A DNA stretch of 48,210 bases from NCBI GenBank assembly GCA_944320765.1, contig CALUIS010000023.1, forward strand, positions 1 through 48,210, in the 5' to 3' direction. The stretch is from an uncultured Paraprevotella sp. GTDB lineage: Bacteria; Bacteroidota; Bacteroidia; Bacteroidales; Bacteroidaceae. Every line of letters starts with the position of its first letter. Positions within the stretch are counted from its first letter, which is position 1. The notes beneath the pieces are model-generated. The model was not told where the DNA came from. It searched no databases and was given only the letters and a program-made list of their open reading frames with translations. Both the position numbers and the translations under genes were made by a program. Positions 36,663 to 44,917 of the stretch are shown one piece after another.

Positions 36663-36670
36663 TACCTTTG
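36663..36670 (+). promoter_or_regulatory. -7 element of the nitroreductase-EamA operon
   Basis: TACCTTTG matches TAnnTTTG and lies 24 nt before the ATG at 36695. An in-frame TTG at 36668 falls inside this element and so is not the start. Confidence 0.6.
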
Positions 36671-36694
36671 CAGCCGGAAAATCGAAGACGTAAG

Positions 36695-37228
36695 ATGGAT
36701 TTCTCAGAATTGGTACAGAAAAGGCAGAGCGACCGGAAATACGAGCCGCGTCCCGTAAGCCGTGATTTGATTGTGAAATGCCTGGAGGCCGCAAGGCTGG
36801 CTCCGTCGGCCTGCAATTCGCAGCCCTGGAAGTTCGTGGCAGTGGACGACCCCGCCTTGGTGAGGCAGATAGGGGAGGCGGCGGCCAGCCTGGGCATGAA
36901 CGGGTTTGCCCGCGAGGTGCCGGTCATCGTGGCCGTGGTGTTGGAGAAGATGAACCTCACGGCACGCATCGGCAGTGTCATCAAGGACAAGGAGTATTCG
37001 TTGCTTGACGTGGGGATTGCCGTGGAGCATTTCTGCCTGCAGGCGGCCGAGCTGGGACTGGGGACTTGCATCATGGGCTGGTTCGACGAGAAGAAAGTGA
37101 AAAAACTGCTGGGCATCGGCGGCAAGCGTGTGCCGTTGCTGGTGTCGTTGGGCTACCCGGCGGGAGAGACGCGCAAGAAGACGCGCAAGGCGTTGGACGA
37201 GATGAGTGGTTGGAACCAATATAAATAA
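36695..37228 (+). CDS. Nitroreductase family protein
   Basis: The 177-residue flavoprotein of the nitroreductase superfamily uses FMN and NAD(P)H; natural substrates are usually unknown. The N-terminal RQSDRKYEPRPVSRDLIVKCLEAARLAPSACNSQPWKF segment has the phosphate-binding Arg and the SxxNxQPW motif. The middle GIAVEHFCLQAAELGLGTCIMGWFD (about 111-135) is the family's second conserved block. Homology fixes the start at MDFSELVQKRQS. It is 11 nt upstream of the EamA transporter gene and is co-transcribed with it. Confidence 0.9.
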   Translation: MDFSELVQKRQSDRKYEPRPVSRDLIVKCLEAARLAPSACNSQPWKFVAVDDPALVRQIGEAAASLGMNGFAREVPVIVAVVLEKMNLTARIGSVIKDKEYSLLDVGIAVEHFCLQAAELGLGTCIMGWFDEKKVKKLLGIGGKRVPLLVSLGYPAGETRKKTRKALDEMSGWNQYK

Positions 37229-37239
37229 GGAGGAAGACG

Positions 37240-38154
37240 ATGGACCAAGTGAAGCTGAAAGGTTATGCGTACGGCGTGATTGCCTCGGTGAGCTATGGGT
37301 TGAACCCCTTGTTCGCCCTTCCGCTTTATGCCTCGGGATTGCTGGTGGACTCCGTGCTGTTCTACCGTTATGCCTTTGCCGTGCTGTTTCTGGCGGTGGT
37401 GATGAAGCTGAACGGGCAGTCGTTCGCGTTGAAGCGGCACGAGATACTTCCGTTGGCCGTCATGGGGCTGCTGTTCTCGTTCTCTTCATTGTTCCTTTTC
37501 GAGAGTTTCAACTATATGGATGCGGGCATAGCCTCGACCATCCTGTTCATGTATCCCGTGCTGGTGGCCGTCATCATGGCCGTGTTCTTCAAGGAACGGC
37601 TGAGCCTGGTGAAGGTGGCCTCCATCGCCACGGCTTTTGTGGGAATCACTTTCCTTTATGAAGGGGAAGGGGGGGCCACGTTGAATCTGACGGGCGTGTG
37701 CTTCGTGCTGCTGTCTTCTTTGACGTATGCGCTGTATATCGTGGGTGTGAACCGTTCCTCGCTGAAAGACATGCCGGGGCTGAAGCTGACGTTCTATGCC
37801 ATCCTGTTCGGCTCTTTGGTTTATATTGTCCGGTTGCGCGGCGGTGCGGACTTGCAGCTGTTGTCGGGGGCGGACCAGTGGGTGAATGCCTTGGGACTGG
37901 CTCTGTTCCCTTCGGTCATTTCCATGGTGACCATCGCGAAGTCCATCCATTTTATCGGCCCTACGCCGGCGGCCATCCTGGGGGCTTTGGAACCGCTGAC
38001 GGCCTTGTTTGTCGGGGTGATGGTATTCCATGAAAGGCTGACGGGCGGCAACATGATAGGCATCGTGCTGGTGTTGGCGGCTGTGACATTGATTGCGGCC
38101 GGCCCGGCCGGATGGGCGCGCCTCAAGGCGGCACGCAACAGGCGCGTCGCCTGA
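37240..38154 (+). CDS. EamA/DMT family transporter
   Basis: The 304-residue membrane protein has ten predicted helices in two EamA repeats (about 8-145 and 150-290), the 5+5 fold of drug/metabolite exporters. The first repeat ends with LVKVASIATAFVGITFLY and the second with GGNMIGIVLVLAAVTLIAAGP. The C-terminus is short and basic. The substrate cannot be predicted. A strong Shine-Dalgarno (AAGGAGGAAG) precedes the ATG; a terminator follows 14 nt after the stop. Confidence 0.9.
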   Translation: MDQVKLKGYAYGVIASVSYGLNPLFALPLYASGLLVDSVLFYRYAFAVLFLAVVMKLNGQSFALKRHEILPLAVMGLLFSFSSLFLFESFNYMDAGIASTILFMYPVLVAVIMAVFFKERLSLVKVASIATAFVGITFLYEGEGGATLNLTGVCFVLLSSLTYALYIVGVNRSSLKDMPGLKLTFYAILFGSLVYIVRLRGGADLQLLSGADQWVNALGLALFPSVISMVTIAKSIHFIGPTPAAILGALEPLTALFVGVMVFHERLTGGNMIGIVLVLAAVTLIAAGPAGWARLKAARNRRVA

Positions 38155-38168
38155 CTTTGCCATAAGAA

Positions 38169-38218
38169 AACATGAAGAGAGGGGATGCTCCGGGTGGCGC
38201 ATCCCCTCTCTTCATGTT
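38169..38218. terminator. Bidirectional terminator, 20-bp perfect stem
   Basis: Arms 38169-38188 and 38199-38218 are perfectly complementary over 20 bp around a 10-nt loop; GAGAGGGGATGC is at the loop side and the outer ends are A/T-rich. It separates the convergent EamA and lipoprotein genes. Confidence 0.87.
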
Positions 38219-38228
38219 GATTCTGTCG

Positions 38229-39875
38229 TCACGGTAATTTTTCAGGAGACAAGGCTTTGTGTTCCTCTACGATACGGACGGATTCCGTGTCCGGTTGAGC
38301 TTCGTTGACTTTCAGGCGGGAAGCCTGCAGGGCCTCTATGTGCAGGTTGTGCTTGTCCGGCAGGTCGAAAGCCGCATGGGTGCAGGTTCCGTCGAGCCGG
38401 ACACTCCCGTAGGATGCGGCCGCCATCCGGATTTCCTTGCAATTGATGCCGGAGGCCAGCAGGTTTCCTCCTCCTTTGATGTGGATAATCAGGCTGTCAC
38501 AGGAAAGGCCGCCTTCCAGGCGGATGTCGCCGTTCCCCCACATGTCGATGTGCAGGGTGCCGCAACGGATGTGCTGGTTCACTGCCAGCCGTTTGTTGCC
38601 GGACGAGGTGACGTAGAGGTCCTGGCAACTGACGGGACCGCACAGGATGTCGCCGTCTACTGCGATGTGGAGTGTCGTGTCGCTCTCGATGCCGTCTTTC
38701 AGGATGAGCAGCCCGCTGCCGGCGTTCCGGATGGAGGTGACGGGCGGGGATTTCAGCTCCACGCTTTGCGGCGAGGGGGAGACGATATGGGGATAGCGTT
38801 TCATGTTGAGCAGGAAAGTACCCTGGCGGTCCACGAAGGTCTCCATGTAAGGCAGCAGGTTGTTGGCGGCTGTGAGTTCCACGTCCGGCTCTCCGGGGGT
38901 GGGGGTGTAGATGACGTCTACCGTGGTGATGGTGACGATACGGCTGAAATCGGAAGCCGCGATCTTCCGGCTGTCATGGTTGATGTCCGGCGACACTTCC
39001 ACGGTCTGCACCTTGCCGATACCGGTCACCTCGTAGACGCCGGCATACTGTGCGGCGAAGCCTTCGCCGGAAGGACCCATATCCTTGATTTGCAGTTCCG
39101 CGTAGGCGGGGTAGCCGTTCCGTGTGCCTTGCGTGGCCTGGTCGTATTCCTGCAAGAGCTTGCCGCTGGGGTCCACGACCCAATAGAGCGTGGTGTCGTT
39201 GCAGGCTACGAATGTGCGTGTCTCATGCCCGATGACCAGTTCTCCTTTCACGTGCCGTACCGGCACGTCGGTGAGCACGATGCTTGCCGGGTCGAAGAGC
39301 GGGGCTTCCTGCCCGATTTCCACGAAGACGGCCCGGTCGGGGTGGCTGTCGTAAATCTCAAAATAGCGGGTGCCGCTGTTGCCCACGCCCCATCCGTTGC
39401 AGGTGGAGGGGATGGCCTTGCTTTTGCTTTCGGCTTCTATCCGGTCGGCGTAATCCCCTTTGGGGACCAGCACGTAGCGGGTGACCCCCTTGCGTCCGCT
39501 TTCCTCTTCCTTGAACTTGCAGGTCTGTTCCTTGTCCCATCCTGGCGTTTCTTCCAGTTGGTCCAGCACTTCGTCGATGTCGCCGTCTTCCAACGGGAAC
39601 ACCCGGATGACCTGACGGCGGGTGTGGCGCAGGCTATCGCGGTGTTCCACGACGGCTCCGTGGAGCAGGGCGTCGGTGACGACGCGGTTCTGGCTGTCCC
39701 GTTGCGCCCAGAATTTCAGTCCCGCGCCGGATACGGTTTCCCATTGGTATCCTTTCATGGGAGCGGTTGAGGGCTTTTCCGGGAATTCCGGGAAACGGCC
39801 GTCCGGCTGTCCGAAGCAACCGGCGAGCAGGAAAAGGCATAAGCCGAACAGCGTGGCGGTGATGAGTCTTTTCAT
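38229..39875 (-). CDS. Lipoprotein with C-terminal DUF2807/GIN-like beta-helix
   Basis: The 548-residue protein starts with a lipoprotein signal peptide MKRLITATLFGLCLFLLAGC (Cys20). Residues 40-330 are a globular part I cannot assign, with cysteines in QTCKF and PSTCNGW. From about 370 the sequence has repeated short strands (LHIAVDGDILCG, LYVTSSGNKRLAV, LHIDMWGNGDIRLEG, LIIHIKGGGNLLASG, IRMAAASYGSVRLDG). These resemble the head-GIN/DUF2807 beta-helix found in Bacteroidetes envelope proteins. It is probably surface- or periplasm-exposed. It lies downstream of glnN with a palindromic repeat between, so co-transcription is uncertain. Confidence 0.68.
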   Translation of the reverse strand: MKRLITATLFGLCLFLLAGCFGQPDGRFPEFPEKPSTAPMKGYQWETVSGAGLKFWAQRDSQNRVVTDALLHGAVVEHRDSLRHTRRQVIRVFPLEDGDIDEVLDQLEETPGWDKEQTCKFKEEESGRKGVTRYVLVPKGDYADRIEAESKSKAIPSTCNGWGVGNSGTRYFEIYDSHPDRAVFVEIGQEAPLFDPASIVLTDVPVRHVKGELVIGHETRTFVACNDTTLYWVVDPSGKLLQEYDQATQGTRNGYPAYAELQIKDMGPSGEGFAAQYAGVYEVTGIGKVQTVEVSPDINHDSRKIAASDFSRIVTITTVDVIYTPTPGEPDVELTAANNLLPYMETFVDRQGTFLLNMKRYPHIVSPSPQSVELKSPPVTSIRNAGSGLLILKDGIESDTTLHIAVDGDILCGPVSCQDLYVTSSGNKRLAVNQHIRCGTLHIDMWGNGDIRLEGGLSCDSLIIHIKGGGNLLASGINCKEIRMAAASYGSVRLDGTCTHAAFDLPDKHNLHIEALQASRLKVNEAQPDTESVRIVEEHKALSPEKLP

Positions 39876-39901
39876 GATGGTTCGATGTGTTAATGGGTGA
39901 A

Positions 39902-39929
39902 GTAGAGACGCGATTCATCGCGTCTCTAC
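39902..39929. repeat. Short palindromic repeat GTAGAGACGCGA/TCGCGTCTCTAC
   Basis: The 12-bp arms 39902-39913 and 39918-39929 are perfectly complementary around TTCA. The GTAGAGACG...CGTCTCTAC core resembles small dispersed palindromes seen in many bacterial genomes. It has no T-tract on either side, so it is not a classical terminator. Confidence 0.6.
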
Positions 39930-39936
39930 AGGATGT

Positions 39937-42129
39937 TTATCGGATGAACAGGAGTTCACGGTACTTGGGCAGCGGCCATATCTCGTCGTCCACGATGAGT
40001 TCCAGCTTGTCCACGTGGTAGCGGATGCTTTCCAGCATGGGGGCCACGGTGTCGTGGTAGGCGATGGCCTTCTCGCGGATGTTCTCGATGCGGTTGGCCA
40101 CCTTGCGGTTGTCCACCATCACGTTGATGTTCTCCGCGATGAAGCTGGTATGGGCCGAGATTTTCTCTATCAGTTCCAGGTTCTTGGCGTTCAGCTGGGC
40201 CGCCTTTTCGGCGGGGAACACTTCCTGCACCTTATGCACGTTGTCGATGAGCGCACTCTGGTAACGGGTGGCCACGGGAATGATATGGTTCATGCACATG
40301 TCGCCGAAGATGCGGGCCTCGATTTGCACCTTCTTGGTGTAGGTTTCCCATTTGATTTCGTTTCGGGCCTCGATTTCGTTTCGGGTGAACACGTGGGTGG
40401 CCTCGAACATCTTCACGCTGTTTTCGTCCAGGTAGCGGTCGAATACGAGCGGACAGCTGCGTTCCGTGTCCAGCCCGCGGCGCCGGGCCTCTTCCTGCCA
40501 TGCTTCGGAATAGCCGTTGCCGTCGAAGTGTACGGGCTTGCAGGTCTTGATGTCCTCGCGCACCACCTGCAGGATGGCCTTGGTCTTGTCCACGCCCTTT
40601 CCGATCAAGGCGTCCACCCGTTTCTTGAAGTCGATGAGGGCTTCCGCCATGGCGGCGTTGAGGACAATCATGGCTGCGGCGCAGTTGGCCTGCGAGCCGA
40701 CGGCACGGAACTCGAAGCGGTTGCCCGTGAAGGCGAAAGGCGATGTTCGGTTGCGGTCGGTGTTGTCGAACATCAGCTCCGGTATCTGCGGGATGTCGAG
40801 CTTCATGCCGTGCTTGCTGGCCACGTCTATCAGCTCGTCGTCCGTGGAATGTTCCAGATGCTCCAGTATGTCGCTCAGCTGCTGCCCGAGGAAGGACGAG
40901 ATGATGGCCGGAGGCGCCTCGTTGCCGCCCAGACGGTGGGCGTTGGTGGCGCTCATGATGGAAGCCTTGAGCAACCCGTTGTGCCGGTAGACGGCCATGA
41001 GGGTCTCCACGATGAACGTGACGAAGCGGAGGTTCTCCATCGGAGTCTTGCCCGGTCCGTGGAGCAGGATGCCGGTGTCGGTGGCCAGCGACCAGTTGTT
41101 GTGCTTGCCCGACCCGTTGATGCCGGCGAACGGCTTTTCGTGCAGCAGGCAGCGGAAGCCGTGCTTGCGGGCAATCTTCTTCATGAGCGACATGAGCAGC
41201 ATGTTGTGGTCCACGGCCAGGTTGGTCTCCTCAAAGATGGGTGCCAGCTCGAACTGGTTGGGCGCGACTTCGTTGTGGCGCGTCTTGCAGGGGATGCCCA
41301 GCTCGAGAGCCTGGATTTCCAAGTCTTTCATGAATTCGGCCACGCGCTCGGGGATGGAGCCGAAGTAGTGGTCGTCCATCTGCTGGTTTTTGGCCGACTC
41401 GTGTCCCATCAGGGTACGGCCTGTCATCAACAGGTCCGGACGGGCGGCGTACAAGCCTTCGTCCACAAGGAAATACTCTTGCTCCCACCCCAGGTTGGAG
41501 ATGACCCTCTTCACGTCCGGATAAAAATAGCGGCACACGTCCGTGGCGGCCTTGTCCACGGCGTGGATGGCCTTCTTCAGCGGGGCCTTGTAGTCGAGGG
41601 CCTCGCCGGTGTAGGAGATGAAGATGGTGGGAATCATCAGCGTGTCGCCCAGCACGAACACCGGGGAGGCCGTGTCCCAGGCGGAGTAGCCGCGGGCCTC
41701 AAAGGTGGAACGGATGCCGCCGTTGGGGAAGGAAGAAGCGTCGGATTCCTGCTGGATGAGCTGCTTGCCCGAGAATTCCTCCACCATGCCCCCCTTGCCG
41801 TCGTGTTCCACGAAGGCGTCGTGTTTTTCCGCCGTGCCTTCGGTCAGGGGTTGGAACCAGTGGGTGCAATGGGTGACACCCAGCTCCATGGCCCATTTCT
41901 TCATGCCGGCGGCCACGGCGTCGGCGGTCTGCAGGTCGAGCGACGCGCCGTTGTCGATGACGTCGCACATCTTTTTATAAGCATCAGCCGGGAGATACTT
42001 GAACATCTTCTGGCGGTTGAACACATATTTGCCGAAGAACTCGGACGGCCTTTCCGCAGGGGCGGGTACTCCCACCGCCTTCTTCTTGAAAGCCTCGCCT
42101 ACGACTTCGAATCTTAATGAGGATGACAT
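39937..42129 (-). CDS. glnN: Glutamine synthetase, type III
   Basis: The 730-residue GS III is much longer than type I (about 470) and makes glutamine from glutamate, ammonia and ATP. Diagnostic blocks are the N-terminal FGKYVFNRQKMFKYLP, LGWEQEYFLVDEGLYAARPDLLMTGR, CKTRHNEVAPNQFELAPIFEETN (ammonia and glutamate site), KPFAGINGSGKHNNWS, and NRTSPFAFTGNRFEFRAVGS. It is the main GS type of Bacteroides. The ATG is set by AAGG five bases upstream, within TATAATAAGGTATA. It lies 35 nt after aguB with no promoter element visible between, suggesting read-through from the agmatine genes. Confidence 0.97.
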   Translation of the reverse strand: MSSSLRFEVVGEAFKKKAVGVPAPAERPSEFFGKYVFNRQKMFKYLPADAYKKMCDVIDNGASLDLQTADAVAAGMKKWAMELGVTHCTHWFQPLTEGTAEKHDAFVEHDGKGGMVEEFSGKQLIQQESDASSFPNGGIRSTFEARGYSAWDTASPVFVLGDTLMIPTIFISYTGEALDYKAPLKKAIHAVDKAATDVCRYFYPDVKRVISNLGWEQEYFLVDEGLYAARPDLLMTGRTLMGHESAKNQQMDDHYFGSIPERVAEFMKDLEIQALELGIPCKTRHNEVAPNQFELAPIFEETNLAVDHNMLLMSLMKKIARKHGFRCLLHEKPFAGINGSGKHNNWSLATDTGILLHGPGKTPMENLRFVTFIVETLMAVYRHNGLLKASIMSATNAHRLGGNEAPPAIISSFLGQQLSDILEHLEHSTDDELIDVASKHGMKLDIPQIPELMFDNTDRNRTSPFAFTGNRFEFRAVGSQANCAAAMIVLNAAMAEALIDFKKRVDALIGKGVDKTKAILQVVREDIKTCKPVHFDGNGYSEAWQEEARRRGLDTERSCPLVFDRYLDENSVKMFEATHVFTRNEIEARNEIKWETYTKKVQIEARIFGDMCMNHIIPVATRYQSALIDNVHKVQEVFPAEKAAQLNAKNLELIEKISAHTSFIAENINVMVDNRKVANRIENIREKAIAYHDTVAPMLESIRYHVDKLELIVDDEIWPLPKYRELLFIR

Positions 42130-42164
42130 ATACCTTATTATATTAATGGGATTAATGAATCGGG

Positions 42165-43046
42165 TTAATCAATGAAACGCCGGCAGAGCGGGCCGAACTC
42201 CTCGATGCGGCGGTCGCGCAGGAAGGGCCACCAGCGGCGCACGTTTTCCGAGCGCTCCATGTCGATGTCCACCACCAGGTTCTCTTCTTCCTGCCCGGCC
42301 CGGGCGAGCAGCTCGCCTTGCGGCCCGGCCACGAAGCTGCCGCCCCAGAACTGTATGCCGCGGGTTTGTCCCGAAGGGTCGGGTTCGTGTCCGCAGCGGT
42401 TCACGGCGATGACCGGCAGCCCGTTGGCCACAGCATGTCCGCGCTGCACGGTGGTCCAGGCCTCGCGTTGTCGCTCTTGTTCCTCGGGCGTGTCGCTGCT
42501 TTCGTACCCGATGGCCGTGGGGTAGATGAGGAGTTCCGCCCCTTGCAGGGCCATCAGCCGTGCGCCTTCGGGATACCACTGGTCCCAGCACACCTGTACG
42601 CCCAGCTTGCCGAGCGAGGTCTGTATGGGGTGGAAGCCCAGGTCGCCCGGGGTGAAGTAGAACTTCTCATAATAGGCCGGGTCGTCGGGGATGTGCATCT
42701 TGCGGTAGGTGCCGGCTGTCGAGCCGTCGGTGTCGAACACCACGGCCGTGTTGTGGTACAGTCCGGCGGCGCGCTTCTCGAACAGGGACGTGACCAGCAC
42801 GATGCCGAACTGCCGTGCCAGTTCGCCGAAGAAACCGGTGGACGGGCCGGGGATGGGTTCCGCCAGGTCGAACATCCGCGTGTCCTCGGTTTGGCAAAAG
42901 TACAAGGAGTTGTGCAATTCTTGCAGGATGACCAGTTGCGCCCCCCGGCGGCACACGTCCTCGATGTTCCGTGCCAGCTTGAGAAGGTTGGCCTTGGTGT
43001 CTGCGGTGTTGGACTGTTGCACCAGTCCTGCTTTTATCGTTTTCAT
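42165..43046 (-). CDS. aguB: N-carbamoylputrescine amidohydrolase
   Basis: The 293-residue nitrilase-superfamily enzyme hydrolyses N-carbamoylputrescine to putrescine, ammonia and CO2. The Glu-Lys-Cys triad is visible: Glu43 in LQELHN, Lys116 in YRKMHIPDD, and Cys153 in VQVCWDQWYPE. The last motif, with the adjacent GDLGF, is typical of the plant/bacterial CPA type. It lies 12 nt behind aguA, which makes its substrate. Confidence 0.95.
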   Translation of the reverse strand: MKTIKAGLVQQSNTADTKANLLKLARNIEDVCRRGAQLVILQELHNSLYFCQTEDTRMFDLAEPIPGPSTGFFGELARQFGIVLVTSLFEKRAAGLYHNTAVVFDTDGSTAGTYRKMHIPDDPAYYEKFYFTPGDLGFHPIQTSLGKLGVQVCWDQWYPEGARLMALQGAELLIYPTAIGYESSDTPEEQERQREAWTTVQRGHAVANGLPVIAVNRCGHEPDPSGQTRGIQFWGGSFVAGPQGELLARAGQEEENLVVDIDMERSENVRRWWPFLRDRRIEEFGPLCRRFID

Positions 43047-43058
43047 GTCGTTATCGTT

Positions 43059-44189
43059 TTATTGAAGGACGGAAGCGGGAAACTGCATCGTGCAGCAGTG
43101 CAGCGAACCGTGCTGGCGGATGAGCGACCGGCAGTCGATGCCGACAATCTCATGTTGCGGGAAGGCTTTCAGCAAGGCCCTGCGCGCCAGCTCGTCGTTG
43201 GCCGGCTGGCCGTAGGTGGGCATCAGCACCGCACCGTTGACTATCAGGAAGTTGGCGTAGGTGGCCGGCAAGCGTTGCCCGTCCTCGTCGTAAACGGCCT
43301 GCGGCATGGGCAGCGGGACGAGGCGGTAGGGTTCGTCCTGCAGGGTGCGGAACGTGCGGAGCTGCTCTTCCATGCGGGCCAGCTCCTCGTAGTGCTCGTC
43401 CGTCCGGTCTTCACACTTCACGTAGGCGATGGCCTGTTCGGGGCAGAAGCGCGCCAGCGTGTCGATGTGCCCGTCCGTGTCGTCCCCGGCCAGGTAGCCG
43501 TGGTCGAGCCACAGCACCCGTTCGGCATGGAAGAACGCCTTGAGCCGTTCCTCGATGCCGGCCCGGTCCAAACCCTCGTTGCGATGGGGGGCCAGGAGGC
43601 AGCCGGACGTGGTGAGCACCGTGCCGTGCCCGTCGCTTTCGATGGCGCCGCCTTCGAGCACGAAGTCCAGATGGTCGGCATACGTCCCTTTCAGCACGCC
43701 TTGCTCCATCAGGCAGCGGTTGATGCGGTTGTCCTTCTCTGCGGGGAACTTTTCGCCCCATCCGTTGAAGCGGAAGTCCAGCAGTTCCGGCCCGTCTTCC
43801 CGCACCAGCGTGATGAACCCGTGGTCGCGGGCCCACGTGTCGTCGGTGGGGCATTCCGCCCACCGGATTTGTCCCAGCACATGGGAGGGGAACTTTTCTT
43901 TCAGCAAAGCCTCCACCTGCGCCCGTTCGGGCGTCACTATTAATAAAGGTTCGCGCGAGGCGATTTCGTAGGCCATGCGCAGGTAGCAGGCCGTTACTTC
44001 CGGCAACATGTCGCGCCAGTCGGTGCCGGCGTGCGGCCACGTCAGTTGCACGCCGCTTTGCGGATACCATTCGGAAGGGAGGAACGTTTTCCGGACTTCG
44101 GTCCGTTCCGGCCCGTTCACTTCCTCAAAACGAATCTGGACCCACCGTTCGTCCATCGTGGCCGTGCGAGCTTTGTAAAGCAAACCCAT
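43059..44189 (-). CDS. aguA: Agmatine deiminase
   Basis: The 376-residue enzyme of the peptidylarginine-deiminase-like family converts agmatine to N-carbamoylputrescine and ammonia. Guanidinium-binding and catalytic motifs are present: DDTWARDHG, EGGAIESDG, GDDTDGHIDTLARF and the C-terminal HGSLHCCTMQFP with catalytic Cys365. The family is related to Porphyromonas PAD, but there is no signal peptide, so a cytosolic agmatine enzyme is favoured. A -7 element (TATCTTTG) lies about 35 nt upstream. It is first in the aguA-aguB-glnN run. Confidence 0.94.
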   Translation of the reverse strand: MGLLYKARTATMDERWVQIRFEEVNGPERTEVRKTFLPSEWYPQSGVQLTWPHAGTDWRDMLPEVTACYLRMAYEIASREPLLIVTPERAQVEALLKEKFPSHVLGQIRWAECPTDDTWARDHGFITLVREDGPELLDFRFNGWGEKFPAEKDNRINRCLMEQGVLKGTYADHLDFVLEGGAIESDGHGTVLTTSGCLLAPHRNEGLDRAGIEERLKAFFHAERVLWLDHGYLAGDDTDGHIDTLARFCPEQAIAYVKCEDRTDEHYEELARMEEQLRTFRTLQDEPYRLVPLPMPQAVYDEDGQRLPATYANFLIVNGAVLMPTYGQPANDELARRALLKAFPQHEIVGIDCRSLIRQHGSLHCCTMQFPASVLQ

Positions 44190-44223
44190 ACTTCAATCAG
44201 ATGTTTCGCGTAGTTTAATGGGA

Positions 44224-44231
44224 CAAAGATA
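44224..44231 (-). promoter_or_regulatory. -7 element of aguA-aguB-glnN
   Basis: The minus strand reads TATCTTTG (TAnnTTTG), about 35 nt before the aguA ATG. No clear -33 box. Confidence 0.5.
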
Positions 44232-44264
44232 CGAATCTTCTGCCAATTATGGCTTTATTTTTAT

Positions 44265-44272
44265 TAACTTTG
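44265..44272 (+). promoter_or_regulatory. -7 element of the ABC exporter operon
   Basis: TAACTTTG matches TAnnTTTG and ends only 8 nt before the ATG at 44281, so the transcript would be leaderless or nearly so from that start. Confidence 0.58.
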
Positions 44273-44280
44273 TGCGTAGA

Positions 44281-44910
44281 ATGGCAGAGATGTTGAAAAT
44301 AGAGCGTGCCGCGCTGCGGTTGGGCGGGAGGTTGCTGTTCCGCGATTTGGACGTGGAGGTGGCTTCCGGCGAATGGGTCTGCGTGACCGGGGGGTCCGGT
44401 TGCGGTAAGACATCGCTGCTGCGGGCCGTGCTGGGTTTCCTGCCGTTGGAGGCAGGACGTGTCAGGGTGTGCGGCGAGGAGCTGACGTTGCACACGGTGG
44501 AGCGCATACGCCGCCGCACGGCATACGTGCCTCAGGAACTGTTCCTCCCGGCGGAGACGGTGGAGGAGATGCTGCGCATCCCCTTCGACCTGAAGGCCAA
44601 CCGGCGCATCCCGTTCTCCACGGAGGGGCTGTTCCGGATTTGGGACACTTTGGGGCTGGAACACGGCTTGCTCCGCCGCAAGGTGGGGCAACTGTCCGGC
44701 GGGCAGCGCCAGCGCATCGTCCTTTCCATGGCGGCCTTGCTGGGGAAGCGGCTGTTGCTGGCCGACGAGCCGACGTCGGCACTCGACGAGGAGAGCGTGG
44801 GGAAGGTGGCGGGGCTGCTTCGCGGCATGGCCGCGGGGGGGGCGGCCGTGGTGAGCGTGTCGCACAACCGCACGCTGCTGGAGGCTTGCGACCGGGTGGT
44901 AAGACTTTAA
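44281..44910 (+). CDS. ABC transporter ATP-binding protein (FetA-like)
   Basis: The 209-residue ATPase has Walker A GGSGCGKT (37-44), a Q-loop in YVPQELFLP, the ABC signature LSGGQRQ (138-144), Walker B LLLADEPT and an H-loop His in VSVSHN. An in-frame extension to 44218 runs through the promoter and is rejected; the ATG at 44290 (MLKIERAAL) is also possible. Seven nt downstream is a FetB/UPF0014 permease, so by context this is the ATPase of a FetAB-like exporter. Confidence 0.9.
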   Translation: MAEMLKIERAALRLGGRLLFRDLDVEVASGEWVCVTGGSGCGKTSLLRAVLGFLPLEAGRVRVCGEELTLHTVERIRRRTAYVPQELFLPAETVEEMLRIPFDLKANRRIPFSTEGLFRIWDTLGLEHGLLRRKVGQLSGGQRQRIVLSMAALLGKRLLLADEPTSALDEESVGKVAGLLRGMAAGGAAVVSVSHNRTLLEACDRVVRL

Positions 44911-44917
44911 AAACGGA

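Noticed and set aside
34284..36794. Open frame of 836 codons on the minus strand
   Set aside because: It overlaps the giant repeat protein, whose signal peptide and Ca-loop repeats show the plus frame is coding.
40015..42117. Open frame of 700 codons on the plus strand
   Set aside because: It is antisense to glnN; its composition is that of a shadow frame with no recognisable domain.
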